DNA of 54,803 nt from Hazenella coriacea (GTDB taxonomy: Bacteria > Bacillota > Bacilli > Thermoactinomycetales > Thermoactinomycetaceae): positions 1-54,803 of the forward strand of contig NZ_SMAG01000012.1 of the NCBI RefSeq assembly GCF_004341825.1. Direction: 5' to 3'. The notes beneath the pieces are model-generated. The model did no database searches and had not been told where the DNA came from. It saw only the letters and a list, made by a program, of their open reading frames with translations. Shown here in pieces: positions 17,337 to 26,537 of the stretch; the stretch's first letter is position 1, and each line of letters starts with the position of its first letter. The position numbers and the translations under genes are program-made.

Positions 17337-18030
17337 GACTATTCTCACCTTCCTTTTTCGAAATATCTGATTTGATTTCCCCATCTTTTAAGAGTAGAAC
17401 ACGCTCTGAGTATCCAGCTGCATATAAATCATGTGTAACCATAATAATGGTAAGCCCTTCTTCTCGATGTAGCTGTGAAAGGAGTTGTAAAATTTCTTTA
17501 CCTCGTTTTCGGTCCAAGTTTCCAGTTGGTTCGTCTGCTAAAATTAACCCAGGTTTCATGGCTAATGCACGAGCAATTGAAACACGTTGTTGCTGTCCTC
17601 CGCTTAATTGAGAAGGGAAAAAATTTTCTTTTCCCTCAAGATCTACAGCTTTAATGAGCTCAGATACACGGCTTTTTTGTTCTGTTTTAGGCACTCGATC
17701 TGCAGCCATTGGAAAAGCGATATTCTCTTCAACTGTCATCGTCGGAAGCAACTGATAGTTTTGAAAGATAAATCCCAATTTTCTTCTACGAAAAAATGTT
17801 CGATCTTTTTCGGATAAAGAGGCTAACGAAACATCTTCGATTTTAAGAGTTCCATCAGTTGGGATGTCTAGCCCTCCTAGTAAATGAAGCAGTGTACTTT
17901 TTCCTGAACCACTAGGTCCCATAATAGATACAAATTCACCACGATTGATCGTTAAGTCAATTCCTTTTAAGGCGGTGAAAGATTCTTCTCCCATTTGATA
18001 AACTTTTTTTAGCTTAGCGGCGTGAATCAA
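17299..18030 (-). CDS. ABC transporter ATP-binding protein, MacB/LolD-like
   Basis: A 243-residue ATPase with Walker A GPSGSGKST, signature LSGGQQQRVSIARA, Walker B LILADEPTGNLD and the switch His in MVTHD. It partners the permease encoded just downstream, giving an exporter of the lipoprotein/peptide-antibiotic type. The upstream promoter carries the operator shared with fabI, so expression is probably controlled by the PadR protein at 919. Confidence 0.95.
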   Translation of the reverse strand: MIHAAKLKKVYQMGEESFTALKGIDLTINRGEFVSIMGPSGSGKSTLLHLLGGLDIPTDGTLKIEDVSLASLSEKDRTFFRRRKLGFIFQNYQLLPTMTVEENIAFPMAADRVPKTEQKSRVSELIKAVDLEGKENFFPSQLSGGQQQRVSIARALAMKPGLILADEPTGNLDRKRGKEILQLLSQLHREEGLTIIMVTHDLYAAGYSERVLLLKDGEIKSDISKKEGENSRVMEDLLAKLNA

Positions 18031-18061
18031 GCGTTTTTCCTCCCTTGGTAGGTTATCTATG

Positions 18062-18109
18062 TACTGAGTACTTATATACCTAGTATATACTTTCAGGAAT
18101 GGGAATCAA
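18062..18109 (-). promoter_or_regulatory. Promoter and overlapping two-part operator of the ABC exporter
   Basis: On the minus strand TTGATT (18109-18104), 16 bases, TATACT (18087-18082) form a promoter. TACTAGGTA (18085-18077), six bases, TACTCAGTA (18070-18062) form an operator overlapping the -10 box. The half-site spacing of 15 bp and the position relative to the -10 box are the same as before fabI at 1701-1724, and a 13-base stretch is identical. Confidence 0.7.
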
Positions 18110-18318
18110 CCAGTGTATTAATAAAAAAAGATTCTGAATAAATGTGGGTATCTATATAATTTCCACTACTTAATCCTTCAGCTATAGATAAGGAAATTGG
18201 AATTTTAAAATATATAGATGGACATGTTGCGGTATTTACGGATGTTTCTTCATCATGCAACTATGTAAAATGAAAATAAATTGTCAATTCTTGCTTACTG
18301 TTAAAGGTGGGAGAAATT

Positions 18319-19560
18319 TTGAAAAAACGGGTGGTTATTACAGGATATGGGTGTATTACACCCATCGGATTAAATCCCCAGGATTTTTGGAGAGGTTTGA
18401 TCGAAGGAAAAAGTGGGATCGGTCCTATTACGCTTTTTGATACCAAAGAATTTCCCACTACCATTGGAGCAGAGATTAAAGGTTTTGAGCCTGAAAAATA
18501 TATTTCACGTAAAGAGGTTCGTCGTGTAGATCCATATACGCAATATGCGATCGCTTCTGCGAAGCAAGCTGTTGAGCATGCCCAACTTTCAATTACAGAG
18601 GAGATTGCAGAAAGAGTGGGTGTCATCGTTGGCTCGGGGAGTGGTGGTATGAATATGGTTAAGGAGGGGTATCAAACTCTTTCTGAAAAAGGACCTAAGC
18701 GAATTAGCTCCTATCTTTCATCAGGGATGCTGATCAATTCGGCCGCTGGGGAAATTTCCATTATTTTTGGCGCTAAAGGGCCATCTTCAGCGGTAGTAAC
18801 TGCATGTGCAACTGCCAGTAGTTGTATTGGAGAAGGAATGCGGATGATTCAGTATGGGACAGCAGATGTGATGATTGTCGGAGGAGCTGAGGGAGATTGT
18901 ACTCCTTTAGACTTAGGGTCTTTTTCTAAGATTAGAGCCTTATCTCGAAGAAATGATGAACCGACCAAAGCAAGCCGCCCTTTTGATAAGGATCGAGATG
19001 GTTTTGTATTAGGTGCAGGGGCAGGTGTTTTAGTTATCGAAGAGGCTGAATTTGCGATGAAGCGGGGAGCGACAATCCTAGCGGAGTTGGTAGGATATGG
19101 AGCCACCACAGATGCTTATCATATTACAGCGCCAGATCCAGAGGCTTCACAGCAAGCTCGCGCGATTCGAATGGCCATTGAGGAGTCTGGGATGACACCT
19201 GATGAGATTGATTACGTTAATGCACATGGAACTAGTACCCAACTCAATGATCAACTCGAAACGACGGCCATAAAAAAAGCGTTGGGTGAGCGAGCTTATG
19301 AAATTCCTGTAAGTTCTATTAAGTCTTCGATAGGTCATTTGTTGGGTGGAGCAGGAGCAGTAGAACTCATCGCTACGATTTGTGCGATCCAAGAGCAAAA
19401 AGTGCCACCTACATTAAATTTAGATGAGCCTGAAGAGGGATTAGATCTAAATTATGTGCCTTATCAACCTTTGGAGGTTCCTGTCCGTGCTGCAATTAGT
19501 AACTCATTTGGCTTTGGTGGGCACAATGTTTGCTTAGCTGTTCGAAAATGGGAAGAATGA
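18319..19560 (+). CDS. 3-Oxoacyl-ACP synthase II (KAS II, FabF-like)
   Basis: A 413-residue condensing enzyme with the full Cys-His-His triad: TACATASS (Cys near 163), NAHGTSTQLND (His near 302) and SSIGHLLGGAGA (His near 339). It would extend an acyl chain with malonyl-ACP. The start TTG 18319 fits MKKRVVITGYG and has AGGTGGGAG five to six bases before it; GTG 18307 is less well placed. It precedes the NRPS gene by 13 bases, which ties it to biosynthesis rather than general lipid metabolism. I infer that it elongates the starter held on an ACP or on the first carrier domain of the NRPS. Confidence 0.92.
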   Translation: MKKRVVITGYGCITPIGLNPQDFWRGLIEGKSGIGPITLFDTKEFPTTIGAEIKGFEPEKYISRKEVRRVDPYTQYAIASAKQAVEHAQLSITEEIAERVGVIVGSGSGGMNMVKEGYQTLSEKGPKRISSYLSSGMLINSAAGEISIIFGAKGPSSAVVTACATASSCIGEGMRMIQYGTADVMIVGGAEGDCTPLDLGSFSKIRALSRRNDEPTKASRPFDKDRDGFVLGAGAGVLVIEEAEFAMKRGATILAELVGYGATTDAYHITAPDPEASQQARAIRMAIEESGMTPDEIDYVNAHGTSTQLNDQLETTAIKKALGERAYEIPVSSIKSSIGHLLGGAGAVELIATICAIQEQKVPPTLNLDEPEEGLDLNYVPYQPLEVPVRAAISNSFGFGGHNVCLAVRKWEE

Positions 19561-19573
19561 AGGGGGGAAATCC

Positions 19574-22500
19574 GTGAACACATTTGTAAGTCTAAGTGAA
19601 GAAAAGCTCAGAGAAGAGCTTCTCAATCACCCTTTAGTCTCTGATTGTGTAGTAGTGACGAAAGAAAAGGGGAATCAGTCGATTCATGTTGCATACCTAG
19701 TTACAGAAGAAACTGATAATTCGATTGAGGAACTAACTTCACTTTTAAAAAGCAAGATGTCCGTTTCAGTTCAACATACACATTTTATTTTCTTAAAAGC
19801 TTTTCCCAAAACACCAGATGGGAAAATTAACTTTTTTATGCTTCCAGATCTTGAAGAGATGGAGCTTTCCCCTTATACACCCCCTCGAAATCAACTCGAG
19901 GAAGATGTAGCACAAATCTGGAAAGAGCTACTAGAAATAGAGCAGATCGGGATTCATGATTCGATTGTAGAGCTAGGCGCTAATTCGATTATGGCTATGC
20001 AGTTTGCATCCCGTGTGAAAGAGTCTTTTCAAGTAGAATTGCCGATCCGTATTATGTTTGAAGCTACAACGGTTGCTCAAATTGCAGAGCAGATTAAAGA
20101 AGCGATGCAATTTGAAACTATGCCGCTTTTAACGCCTTTATGTCGATCAGAACTTGAAGGTGCAAGACCCCTCTCGTTTGCTCAGAAACGATTATGGTTT
20201 GCGGACCAACTAGACCCAGGAAATCCGCTTTACAATATCACAGTGACGATGAATATAGAAGGAAATGTGAAACGGGAACTTTTAGAAAAAAGCTGGGAGC
20301 AAATCGTGGTTCGCCATGAAGCTTTACGTACTCGATTTGTGGTCAAAGATGTAGAGCCTGTTCAATCGGTTATGGACTTATGGGAGATTGATTTTAATTT
20401 TTATGATTTGAGACAGTTAACAACAAAGAGTAAAGAGATTGAACGAGAACAAATTATTCAAAATCAGACTCTACAACGTTTTAATCTAGAAAAGGGCCCA
20501 CTTTTTGCGATTAGTATGATCCAATTGGATGAGGCTCAATATCAGCTTTGTATAACGACTCATCACATTATATCTGATGGATGGTCGATGGATGTAATCG
20601 CTCGGGAGTTGGTTCATGACTATCAATCTCTAGATTCAGGTCCAGGCTCAGAGTCACTAGAATTACCCATTCAATTTAGTGACTATGCGATATGGCAACA
20701 TGAGAATTCCTATCAGGAGATGGTAGAGAAACAGATGGAGTATTGGATAGATAAATTACAAGACAAATTACCTGTACTCCAACTTCCCACAGATTACCCA
20801 CGTCCTCCAATGTTGAAACACGATGGAGAGATTTATCGCTTTGAGATTCCTGAGACTCTAAAAATTAAGTTAGAAGAAATGAGTCGTAATCATGGGGTAA
20901 CCTTGTTTATGACTTTATTGGCTGCTTATCAAACATTATTATCTCGATACTCAGGGGAAAAAGATCTATTGATTGGTACTCCTTTTGCAGGACGGAATCA
21001 TTCTGCAGTGGAAGATCTGGTCGGTTTTTTTGTCAATACGCTTGCTTTACGAACAGACTTATCAGGAGAAATTAGTTTCTCTGACTTATTACAAAGAGTT
21101 CGTGAAGAAACAATTCAATCTTTCTCTTATCCAGATGTTCCATTCGATCAATTAGTTGAAGCGATTCAACCTGAACGAAACCCAAGCTATACTCCCATTT
21201 TCCAAGTGATGTTTGCCTATCAGCAAATGCCAACAGATCCATGGAAATTTTCTGATCTCACAATCCATCGTCCAGTAGAAGTACCCACTGGATTATCAGA
21301 GTATGATCTAACCCTTTATATCGATGAGGGAGAGCAATTGTATGGTCGATGGGAGTATCGGACAGACCTCTTCGAACGGGTCACGATTGAACGGATGACA
21401 GATCACTTGATCCAGTTGCTTCATGAAGTGTGTAAATCTCCTGAACAGCCTATTGAAAAGATTTCAATTATTACGGAAGCGGAAAAAAAGCTTGTTCTTT
21501 ATGATTGGAATCAAACAGAAGTTCCATTTCCTCGTGAAAAAGGTTTACATCAGCTTTTTGAAGAGCAAGTACTTCTCACGCCTCATCATACAGCTGTGAT
21601 CTATGGAGATCAAACGCTCAGCTATGATGAATTAAACCGTCGTGCGAATCAATTGGCTCACTTTTTAAGGGAGAAGGGGGTTCAGGAAGATCAAGCAGTA
21701 GGTGTTTGTATTGAGCGCTCTTTTGATTTGATCGTTGCTTTGATGGCGATTTTAAAAGCAGGGGGAGCGTATCTTCCATTAGATACGGAAAGTCCAGCGG
21801 CTCGTTTAGAGCAGATCTTACAAGATGCAGACTCTTCGTTCTGTCTGATACAAGATCAGTTTCAAAAGAAGTTTGCATCGATGAATGTAGAGAGTATTGC
21901 GCTTAAACAGAGCTGGGAGACCATTGAGACGTATTCAGAACAGAATATAGATCTAGATGTAAATCCTGAACAACTGGTATCCATCTATTACACTTCTGGT
22001 TCAACTGGAAAACCAAAAGGGGTAGCAAGTACTCATGAGGGTTGGGTCAATCGAATGGTTTGGATGCAAAGGAAACATCAGATGGTGGAGCGTGAAACAG
22101 CTTTACATAAAACAACGCTTACCTTTGATGATTCTGCGGTAGAAATTTTTTGGCCATTGATGGTAGGGGCACGAATCGCTTTAATTGAACCGGGTTTACA
22201 TCGTGACCCACGAGCCATTATTGATGCTGGTATTCGGTATCAGGCCACATTAATTCAATTTGTACCCAGTATGCTAAGAATGGTTTTGGATAACATGACC
22301 CCTGAAGATAAAGAACAACTATCTTGTGTTCGAGTGGTCATATCAAGTGGAGAAGCACTTCCAGCAGGATTAGTAGAAAAGTTTTTAGAACGAATGCCCG
22401 GAACGTTGTTTAATACATGGGGAGCGACAGAGGTATCAATCGATTCCACGGTACATACTTGTTCAGAAGAGGATGTCCAACGAGGTGGGATTGTATCAGT

Positions 22501-25500
22501 GGGACGCCCCTTTGATAATAATATGGTTTACGTTTTGGATGATGATCTCCAGCCAGTGCCGATTGGTGTTCCTGGTGACTTATATTTAGCAGGGATCGGA
22601 TTGGCTAGAGAGTATATCAATCAGCCTGATAAAACCAAAGAGGCATTTATAGAAAACCCTTTTGTACCTGGTACTCGCATGTATCGGACAGGAGATCGTG
22701 GTTATTTTCTCAAAGATGGCTCGATCATTTTCCTAGGCAGAAAAGATAATCAAGTAAAAATTCGGGGAATGCGCGTGGAGCTAGGAGAAATTGAGAGTAC
22801 TTTGCGTCGTGATCCTGGTGTGAAGGAAGCAGTCGTTATCGTTCAAGAACATGGGAATGTAAAACGATTGGTTGCTTATATAGCTACTCATGTTGTAGGG
22901 GGAGTGGACATCCAGTCATTACGTTCTTTTATGTCTGAACAATTGCCCAACTACATGGTTCCTAGCTATTACATGCTCCTTGATGAACTACCTCTAAATG
23001 CGAATGGAAAAATAGATCGCCAAGCACTTCCTCAACCTGATTTGTCAGAAAATGTACTTGATCATACAGTCGAGCCTACGACTGAGGCAGAAAAATCACT
23101 AGCTACCATTTTTTCTGAGATTTTAGGAGTCCAACGTGTGGGAATTCATGACGACTTTTTTGTATTAGGAGGACACTCATTACTTGCAGTGCAGGTAGTT
23201 TCTCGTATCCAAAATACTTTCAATGTAAAAATACCATTACGGTCTATTTTCGAGTCGCCTACAGTTGCGCAATTGATTGAGGTGATTGAGAAAGAAAAAG
23301 CTACTTTATGTGATTTTAAACAGTTACAAAAAGTAGATCGTACACAAACGCTTCCTGTGTCATATTCACAAAAGCGTATGTGGTTTCTACATCAGTTGGA
23401 GCCATTAAGTACGGCGTATCATATGCCATTTTGTATTCACTTACAAGGGAAGTTGGATGTTGAAGCCCTTACTCAGGGCCTACAACAGATGATAGATCGT
23501 CATGAAATTTTGCGTACAGTGTTTCAAGAAAGTGAAGGAGAACCAGCCCAGTCAATCTTAGAGACTATTCATGTAGATTTACCAGTTATTCCATTTTTCC
23601 ATATTCTGAAACACCAGCGAATGGAACAAGCGAAAGCTTGGTACTTGGAGCAAATGAAAGCGCCGTTTGATCTTAAAGAGGGACCTTTAGTTAAATTTAC
23701 GCTTCTCCAAATTGATGAAGAAGAATTTGTCCTTGTTATGATTCTCCATCATATCTTAGCAGATGGCTGGTCGTTAGATATCATAAAACGAGAGTTGACG
23801 CAAGTGTATCAAGGGATTGTGGAAAAGCAAAATTTCTCCTTACCACCTCTTCAAATTCAATATGCAGACTTCGCTTATTCACAACGGAAGTGGATGGAAG
23901 GGGAAGAGTTCCAAAACCAATTAGCGTATTGGAAACAACAACTATCTGGTGAATTACCACGAATCTCATTACCGATGGATGAAGGGATTGGTACGGATCA
24001 ACCTTCAAGACATACACTCCAACTTTCACCTGAATTAAGCACGCGCTTGCGAGAGTGGAGTCAAGCGGAAGGTGCAACCTTGTTTATGACTTTGTTGGCG
24101 GCATTTAAATCCTTCCTTTATCGGATTACTGGTGAGGAAGATATGATTGTTGGAACGCCAATCATTGATCGTAGTGATGAACAGTTGGAACCTTTGGTTG
24201 GAATGTTTTTAAATACTCTCGTTTTAAGAAACCAAGTTTCAGATGAAATCAGCTTTAAAGAGTTTGTAGGACAAGTTCGTGAGACCACCCTTCAAGCTTA
24301 TACCAATCAAGATGTTCCATTTGAGATGCTAGTTGAAGAGATTCAGCCAACTCGGAGTTTAAATCGAAATCCATTGTTCGATATCTTTGTTAACTATGTC
24401 AATTTTGAAGATATTCAAAAGCCAAGTTGGTCTTTACCACAGTTGAAAGCTGAAACCTTGGATTGGCATGATCCAGAGTCTAAGTTTCTACTCACACTGT
24501 ATATTGTAGATCTAGAAGATGGAATCGAATTAGATCTCGTTCATCCTACAGGTGCTTTTTCAAATGAACGAATGATCCATTGGTTAGACCAGTTTAAGTT
24601 TCTTCTGGAACAGCTGGTTCAAAGTCCAGATCAACCACTTAACTCCTATTCTTTGGCAGGAGAAAAATCGAAGCATTTACTGCCAGATCTAACTGAATCA
24701 TTGGATCGACCTTCGTTGGAGCGAGTATGGGATTTAATCGTGTCCCAACAAAAACAGTTCGCATATCAAGTAGCACTCAGCCATCGAAACCAGACGTTAA
24801 CGTATGAAGAACTGATTCAAAGAGTGGAAGAGATGGGAGAACACCTCCAGTTACAAGGAGTGAAACCAAGAGAGGTTGTGGCCATTCGAGGGCAAAGAAG
24901 TATTCCACTGATGGTATCCCTGTTAAGTGTCTGGAAAACTGAAGCAGTATTCCTATTGATCGATCCCGACTTACCCGCTTCAAGGCAAGAATTGTTGCTC
25001 GAAGAGTCTGCAGCTTCCTGGTTAATTGATCTCCATACAGAGCAGATCGACGTTGGTTTCGCAGAACAATTCTCTATCCAGCGCTTAACGTCCAAACAGA
25101 TCCCCAGTGATTGGGAACACCTCGAGCTTGATCCGGCGTATATTTACTTTACATCTGGGACGACTGGGAAACCCAAAGGTGTACTGGGCAGTCATCAAGG
25201 ATTAAGTCATTTCCTACAATGGCAACGATCTGAATTTGCAGTGGGACCTAGTGATCGAGTGGGGCAATTAACCAATCTTTCGTTCGATGTCTTTTTGCGT
25301 GATAGTCTGATCCCATTGATCAGTGGGGGAACTCTTTGTATTCCAGATCACCCTGAAGATATCAGTGGAGAGTATGTGATTCCGTGGTTGGAAAAAGAAA
25401 AAATTACTCTTGTGCATACCGTTCCTTCCATTGTACAAACTTGGTTGTCTCGATCTGAGTCATTTGAATCACTAGCTTCGTTACGACTTCTATTTTTTGC

Positions 25501-26512
25501 GGGTGAGCCTTTGACAGGTTCTCTAGTTCAAAGGTGGAGAAGGCAGTTCCCACAATCAGGGAAGATCGTTAATCTCTATGGACCGACAGAGACGACATTA
25601 GCAAAATGTTTCTATGTTGTACCTGATAGGGTTCCGCAGGGAATGTTACCTGTAGGTCAACCCATCCCACAAACACAAGTCTATGTGATGGATTCAGCAG
25701 AAAGAATGTGTGGAGTGGGAGAGACAGGTGAAATCGTGATCCGAACTCCGTTCCGTAGTCTGGGGTATTTGGAATCATATGCTTCCACATTTGCTCCTCA
25801 TCCAGTTCTTGATGATGAAAATGATCGAGTTTACTATACCGGTGATCGAGGAAGACTTCGCCCCGATGGACTGCTTGAGGTGTTAGGGCGTTCAGATGAA
25901 CAAGTGAAGATTCGAGGGGTTCGCGTCGATCTGAACGAAATTACAAATACCCTTGTACGACATGAAGAAGTGGAGTCATGTGTTGTTTTAGCTTGTCCGA
26001 AGGAGGAAGAGTCTTTCCTTGCTGCTTATCTGGTGCCAGTGACTCATCACTCTTTAAATACAAATCGGCTACGCACCTATCTATCGGAGTTTTTACCTCC
26101 TGTCATGATTCCAACAGCTTTCATGCTTTTGGAACAACTTCCATTGACACCTAATGGGAAAATAGATCGAAAATCTCTGCCAAAACCAGAAATGTTACAA
26201 GTTACAACGGAGATGGTAGCTCCAAGAAATCAAATAGAGGAAAGAATGATTCAGATCTGGTCTGAAGTGCTTACGATTGAATCACAGCAGATCGGTATTA
26301 ACAGTAACTTTTTTGAATTGGGTGGACACTCGTTGTTAGCCATGCAGGTGCTTACTCGAATCGAAAAAGAGTTTAACAAGTCGATCCCATTAAAACAATT
26401 CTTTGAAAAACCAACCATTGCTGATTTGTCTGCAGCAGTTGAACAGGTCAGTAAATTATCAAGGAAAAAACCTGTATTGCGAAAGATTTCTAGAGAGCAA
26501 CATATTGAGTAG
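19574..26512 (+). CDS. Nonribosomal peptide synthetase 1: (truncated A)-PCP-C-A-PCP-C-A-PCP
   Basis: 2312 residues, GTG start behind AGGGGGG. Residues 1-95 are only the C-terminal subdomain of an A domain (ending TPDGKIN); a carrier follows with LGANSIM (near 134). C1 (about 198-620, HHIISDGWS), A1 (about 655-1140, YTSGSTGKPKG), carrier (LGGHSLLA, near 1197), C2 (about 1259-1690, HHILADGWS), A2 (about 1720-2200, FTSGTTGKPKG) and a last carrier (near 2248) complete it. By alignment to GrsA I read the A1 pocket as D-D-V-Q-I-S-T-I-D-K, acidic at 236 and 331 and partly like codes for diamino acids, and A2 as D-V-R-H-F-A-L-L-A-K, which I cannot assign. There is no epimerase domain. The first carrier must be charged in trans. 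Confidence 0.95.
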   Translation: MNTFVSLSEEKLREELLNHPLVSDCVVVTKEKGNQSIHVAYLVTEETDNSIEELTSLLKSKMSVSVQHTHFIFLKAFPKTPDGKINFFMLPDLEEMELSPYTPPRNQLEEDVAQIWKELLEIEQIGIHDSIVELGANSIMAMQFASRVKESFQVELPIRIMFEATTVAQIAEQIKEAMQFETMPLLTPLCRSELEGARPLSFAQKRLWFADQLDPGNPLYNITVTMNIEGNVKRELLEKSWEQIVVRHEALRTRFVVKDVEPVQSVMDLWEIDFNFYDLRQLTTKSKEIEREQIIQNQTLQRFNLEKGPLFAISMIQLDEAQYQLCITTHHIISDGWSMDVIARELVHDYQSLDSGPGSESLELPIQFSDYAIWQHENSYQEMVEKQMEYWIDKLQDKLPVLQLPTDYPRPPMLKHDGEIYRFEIPETLKIKLEEMSRNHGVTLFMTLLAAYQTLLSRYSGEKDLLIGTPFAGRNHSAVEDLVGFFVNTLALRTDLSGEISFSDLLQRVREETIQSFSYPDVPFDQLVEAIQPERNPSYTPIFQVMFAYQQMPTDPWKFSDLTIHRPVEVPTGLSEYDLTLYIDEGEQLYGRWEYRTDLFERVTIERMTDHLIQLLHEVCKSPEQPIEKISIITEAEKKLVLYDWNQTEVPFPREKGLHQLFEEQVLLTPHHTAVIYGDQTLSYDELNRRANQLAHFLREKGVQEDQAVGVCIERSFDLIVALMAILKAGGAYLPLDTESPAARLEQILQDADSSFCLIQDQFQKKFASMNVESIALKQSWETIETYSEQNIDLDVNPEQLVSIYYTSGSTGKPKGVASTHEGWVNRMVWMQRKHQMVERETALHKTTLTFDDSAVEIFWPLMVGARIALIEPGLHRDPRAIIDAGIRYQATLIQFVPSMLRMVLDNMTPEDKEQLSCVRVVISSGEALPAGLVEKFLERMPGTLFNTWGATEVSIDSTVHTCSEEDVQRGGIVSVGRPFDNNMVYVLDDDLQPVPIGVPGDLYLAGIGLAREYINQPDKTKEAFIENPFVPGTRMYRTGDRGYFLKDGSIIFLGRKDNQVKIRGMRVELGEIESTLRRDPGVKEAVVIVQEHGNVKRLVAYIATHVVGGVDIQSLRSFMSEQLPNYMVPSYYMLLDELPLNANGKIDRQALPQPDLSENVLDHTVEPTTEAEKSLATIFSEILGVQRVGIHDDFFVLGGHSLLAVQVVSRIQNTFNVKIPLRSIFESPTVAQLIEVIEKEKATLCDFKQLQKVDRTQTLPVSYSQKRMWFLHQLEPLSTAYHMPFCIHLQGKLDVEALTQGLQQMIDRHEILRTVFQESEGEPAQSILETIHVDLPVIPFFHILKHQRMEQAKAWYLEQMKAPFDLKEGPLVKFTLLQIDEEEFVLVMILHHILADGWSLDIIKRELTQVYQGIVEKQNFSLPPLQIQYADFAYSQRKWMEGEEFQNQLAYWKQQLSGELPRISLPMDEGIGTDQPSRHTLQLSPELSTRLREWSQAEGATLFMTLLAAFKSFLYRITGEEDMIVGTPIIDRSDEQLEPLVGMFLNTLVLRNQVSDEISFKEFVGQVRETTLQAYTNQDVPFEMLVEEIQPTRSLNRNPLFDIFVNYVNFEDIQKPSWSLPQLKAETLDWHDPESKFLLTLYIVDLEDGIELDLVHPTGAFSNERMIHWLDQFKFLLEQLVQSPDQPLNSYSLAGEKSKHLLPDLTESLDRPSLERVWDLIVSQQKQFAYQVALSHRNQTLTYEELIQRVEEMGEHLQLQGVKPREVVAIRGQRSIPLMVSLLSVWKTEAVFLLIDPDLPASRQELLLEESAASWLIDLHTEQIDVGFAEQFSIQRLTSKQIPSDWEHLELDPAYIYFTSGTTGKPKGVLGSHQGLSHFLQWQRSEFAVGPSDRVGQLTNLSFDVFLRDSLIPLISGGTLCIPDHPEDISGEYVIPWLEKEKITLVHTVPSIVQTWLSRSESFESLASLRLLFFAGEPLTGSLVQRWRRQFPQSGKIVNLYGPTETTLAKCFYVVPDRVPQGMLPVGQPIPQTQVYVMDSAERMCGVGETGEIVIRTPFRSLGYLESYASTFAPHPVLDDENDRVYYTGDRGRLRPDGLLEVLGRSDEQVKIRGVRVDLNEITNTLVRHEEVESCVVLACPKEEESFLAAYLVPVTHHSLNTNRLRTYLSEFLPPVMIPTAFMLLEQLPLTPNGKIDRKSLPKPEMLQVTTEMVAPRNQIEERMIQIWSEVLTIESQQIGINSNFFELGGHSLLAMQVLTRIEKEFNKSIPLKQFFEKPTIADLSAAVEQVSKLSRKKPVLRKISREQHIE

Positions 26513-26537
26513 CTCAGCAAGTAAAGGAAGTGAGGCT

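Noticed and set aside
18319-19560. FabF as a self-resistance copy
   Set aside because: It lies only 13 bases before the NRPS gene in the same operon and lacks the PadR operator, so a biosynthetic role is more likely, though resistance is not excluded.
24817-25095. Open frames on the minus strand inside the NRPS genes
   Set aside because: They lack recognisable domains and ribosome-binding sites and lie opposite intact A and C domains.
26403-26537. Longer start for NRPS2 overlapping the end of NRPS1
   Set aside because: The 45 extra residues have no domain similarity and overlap the last carrier domain; ATG 26538 has a good ribosome-binding site.
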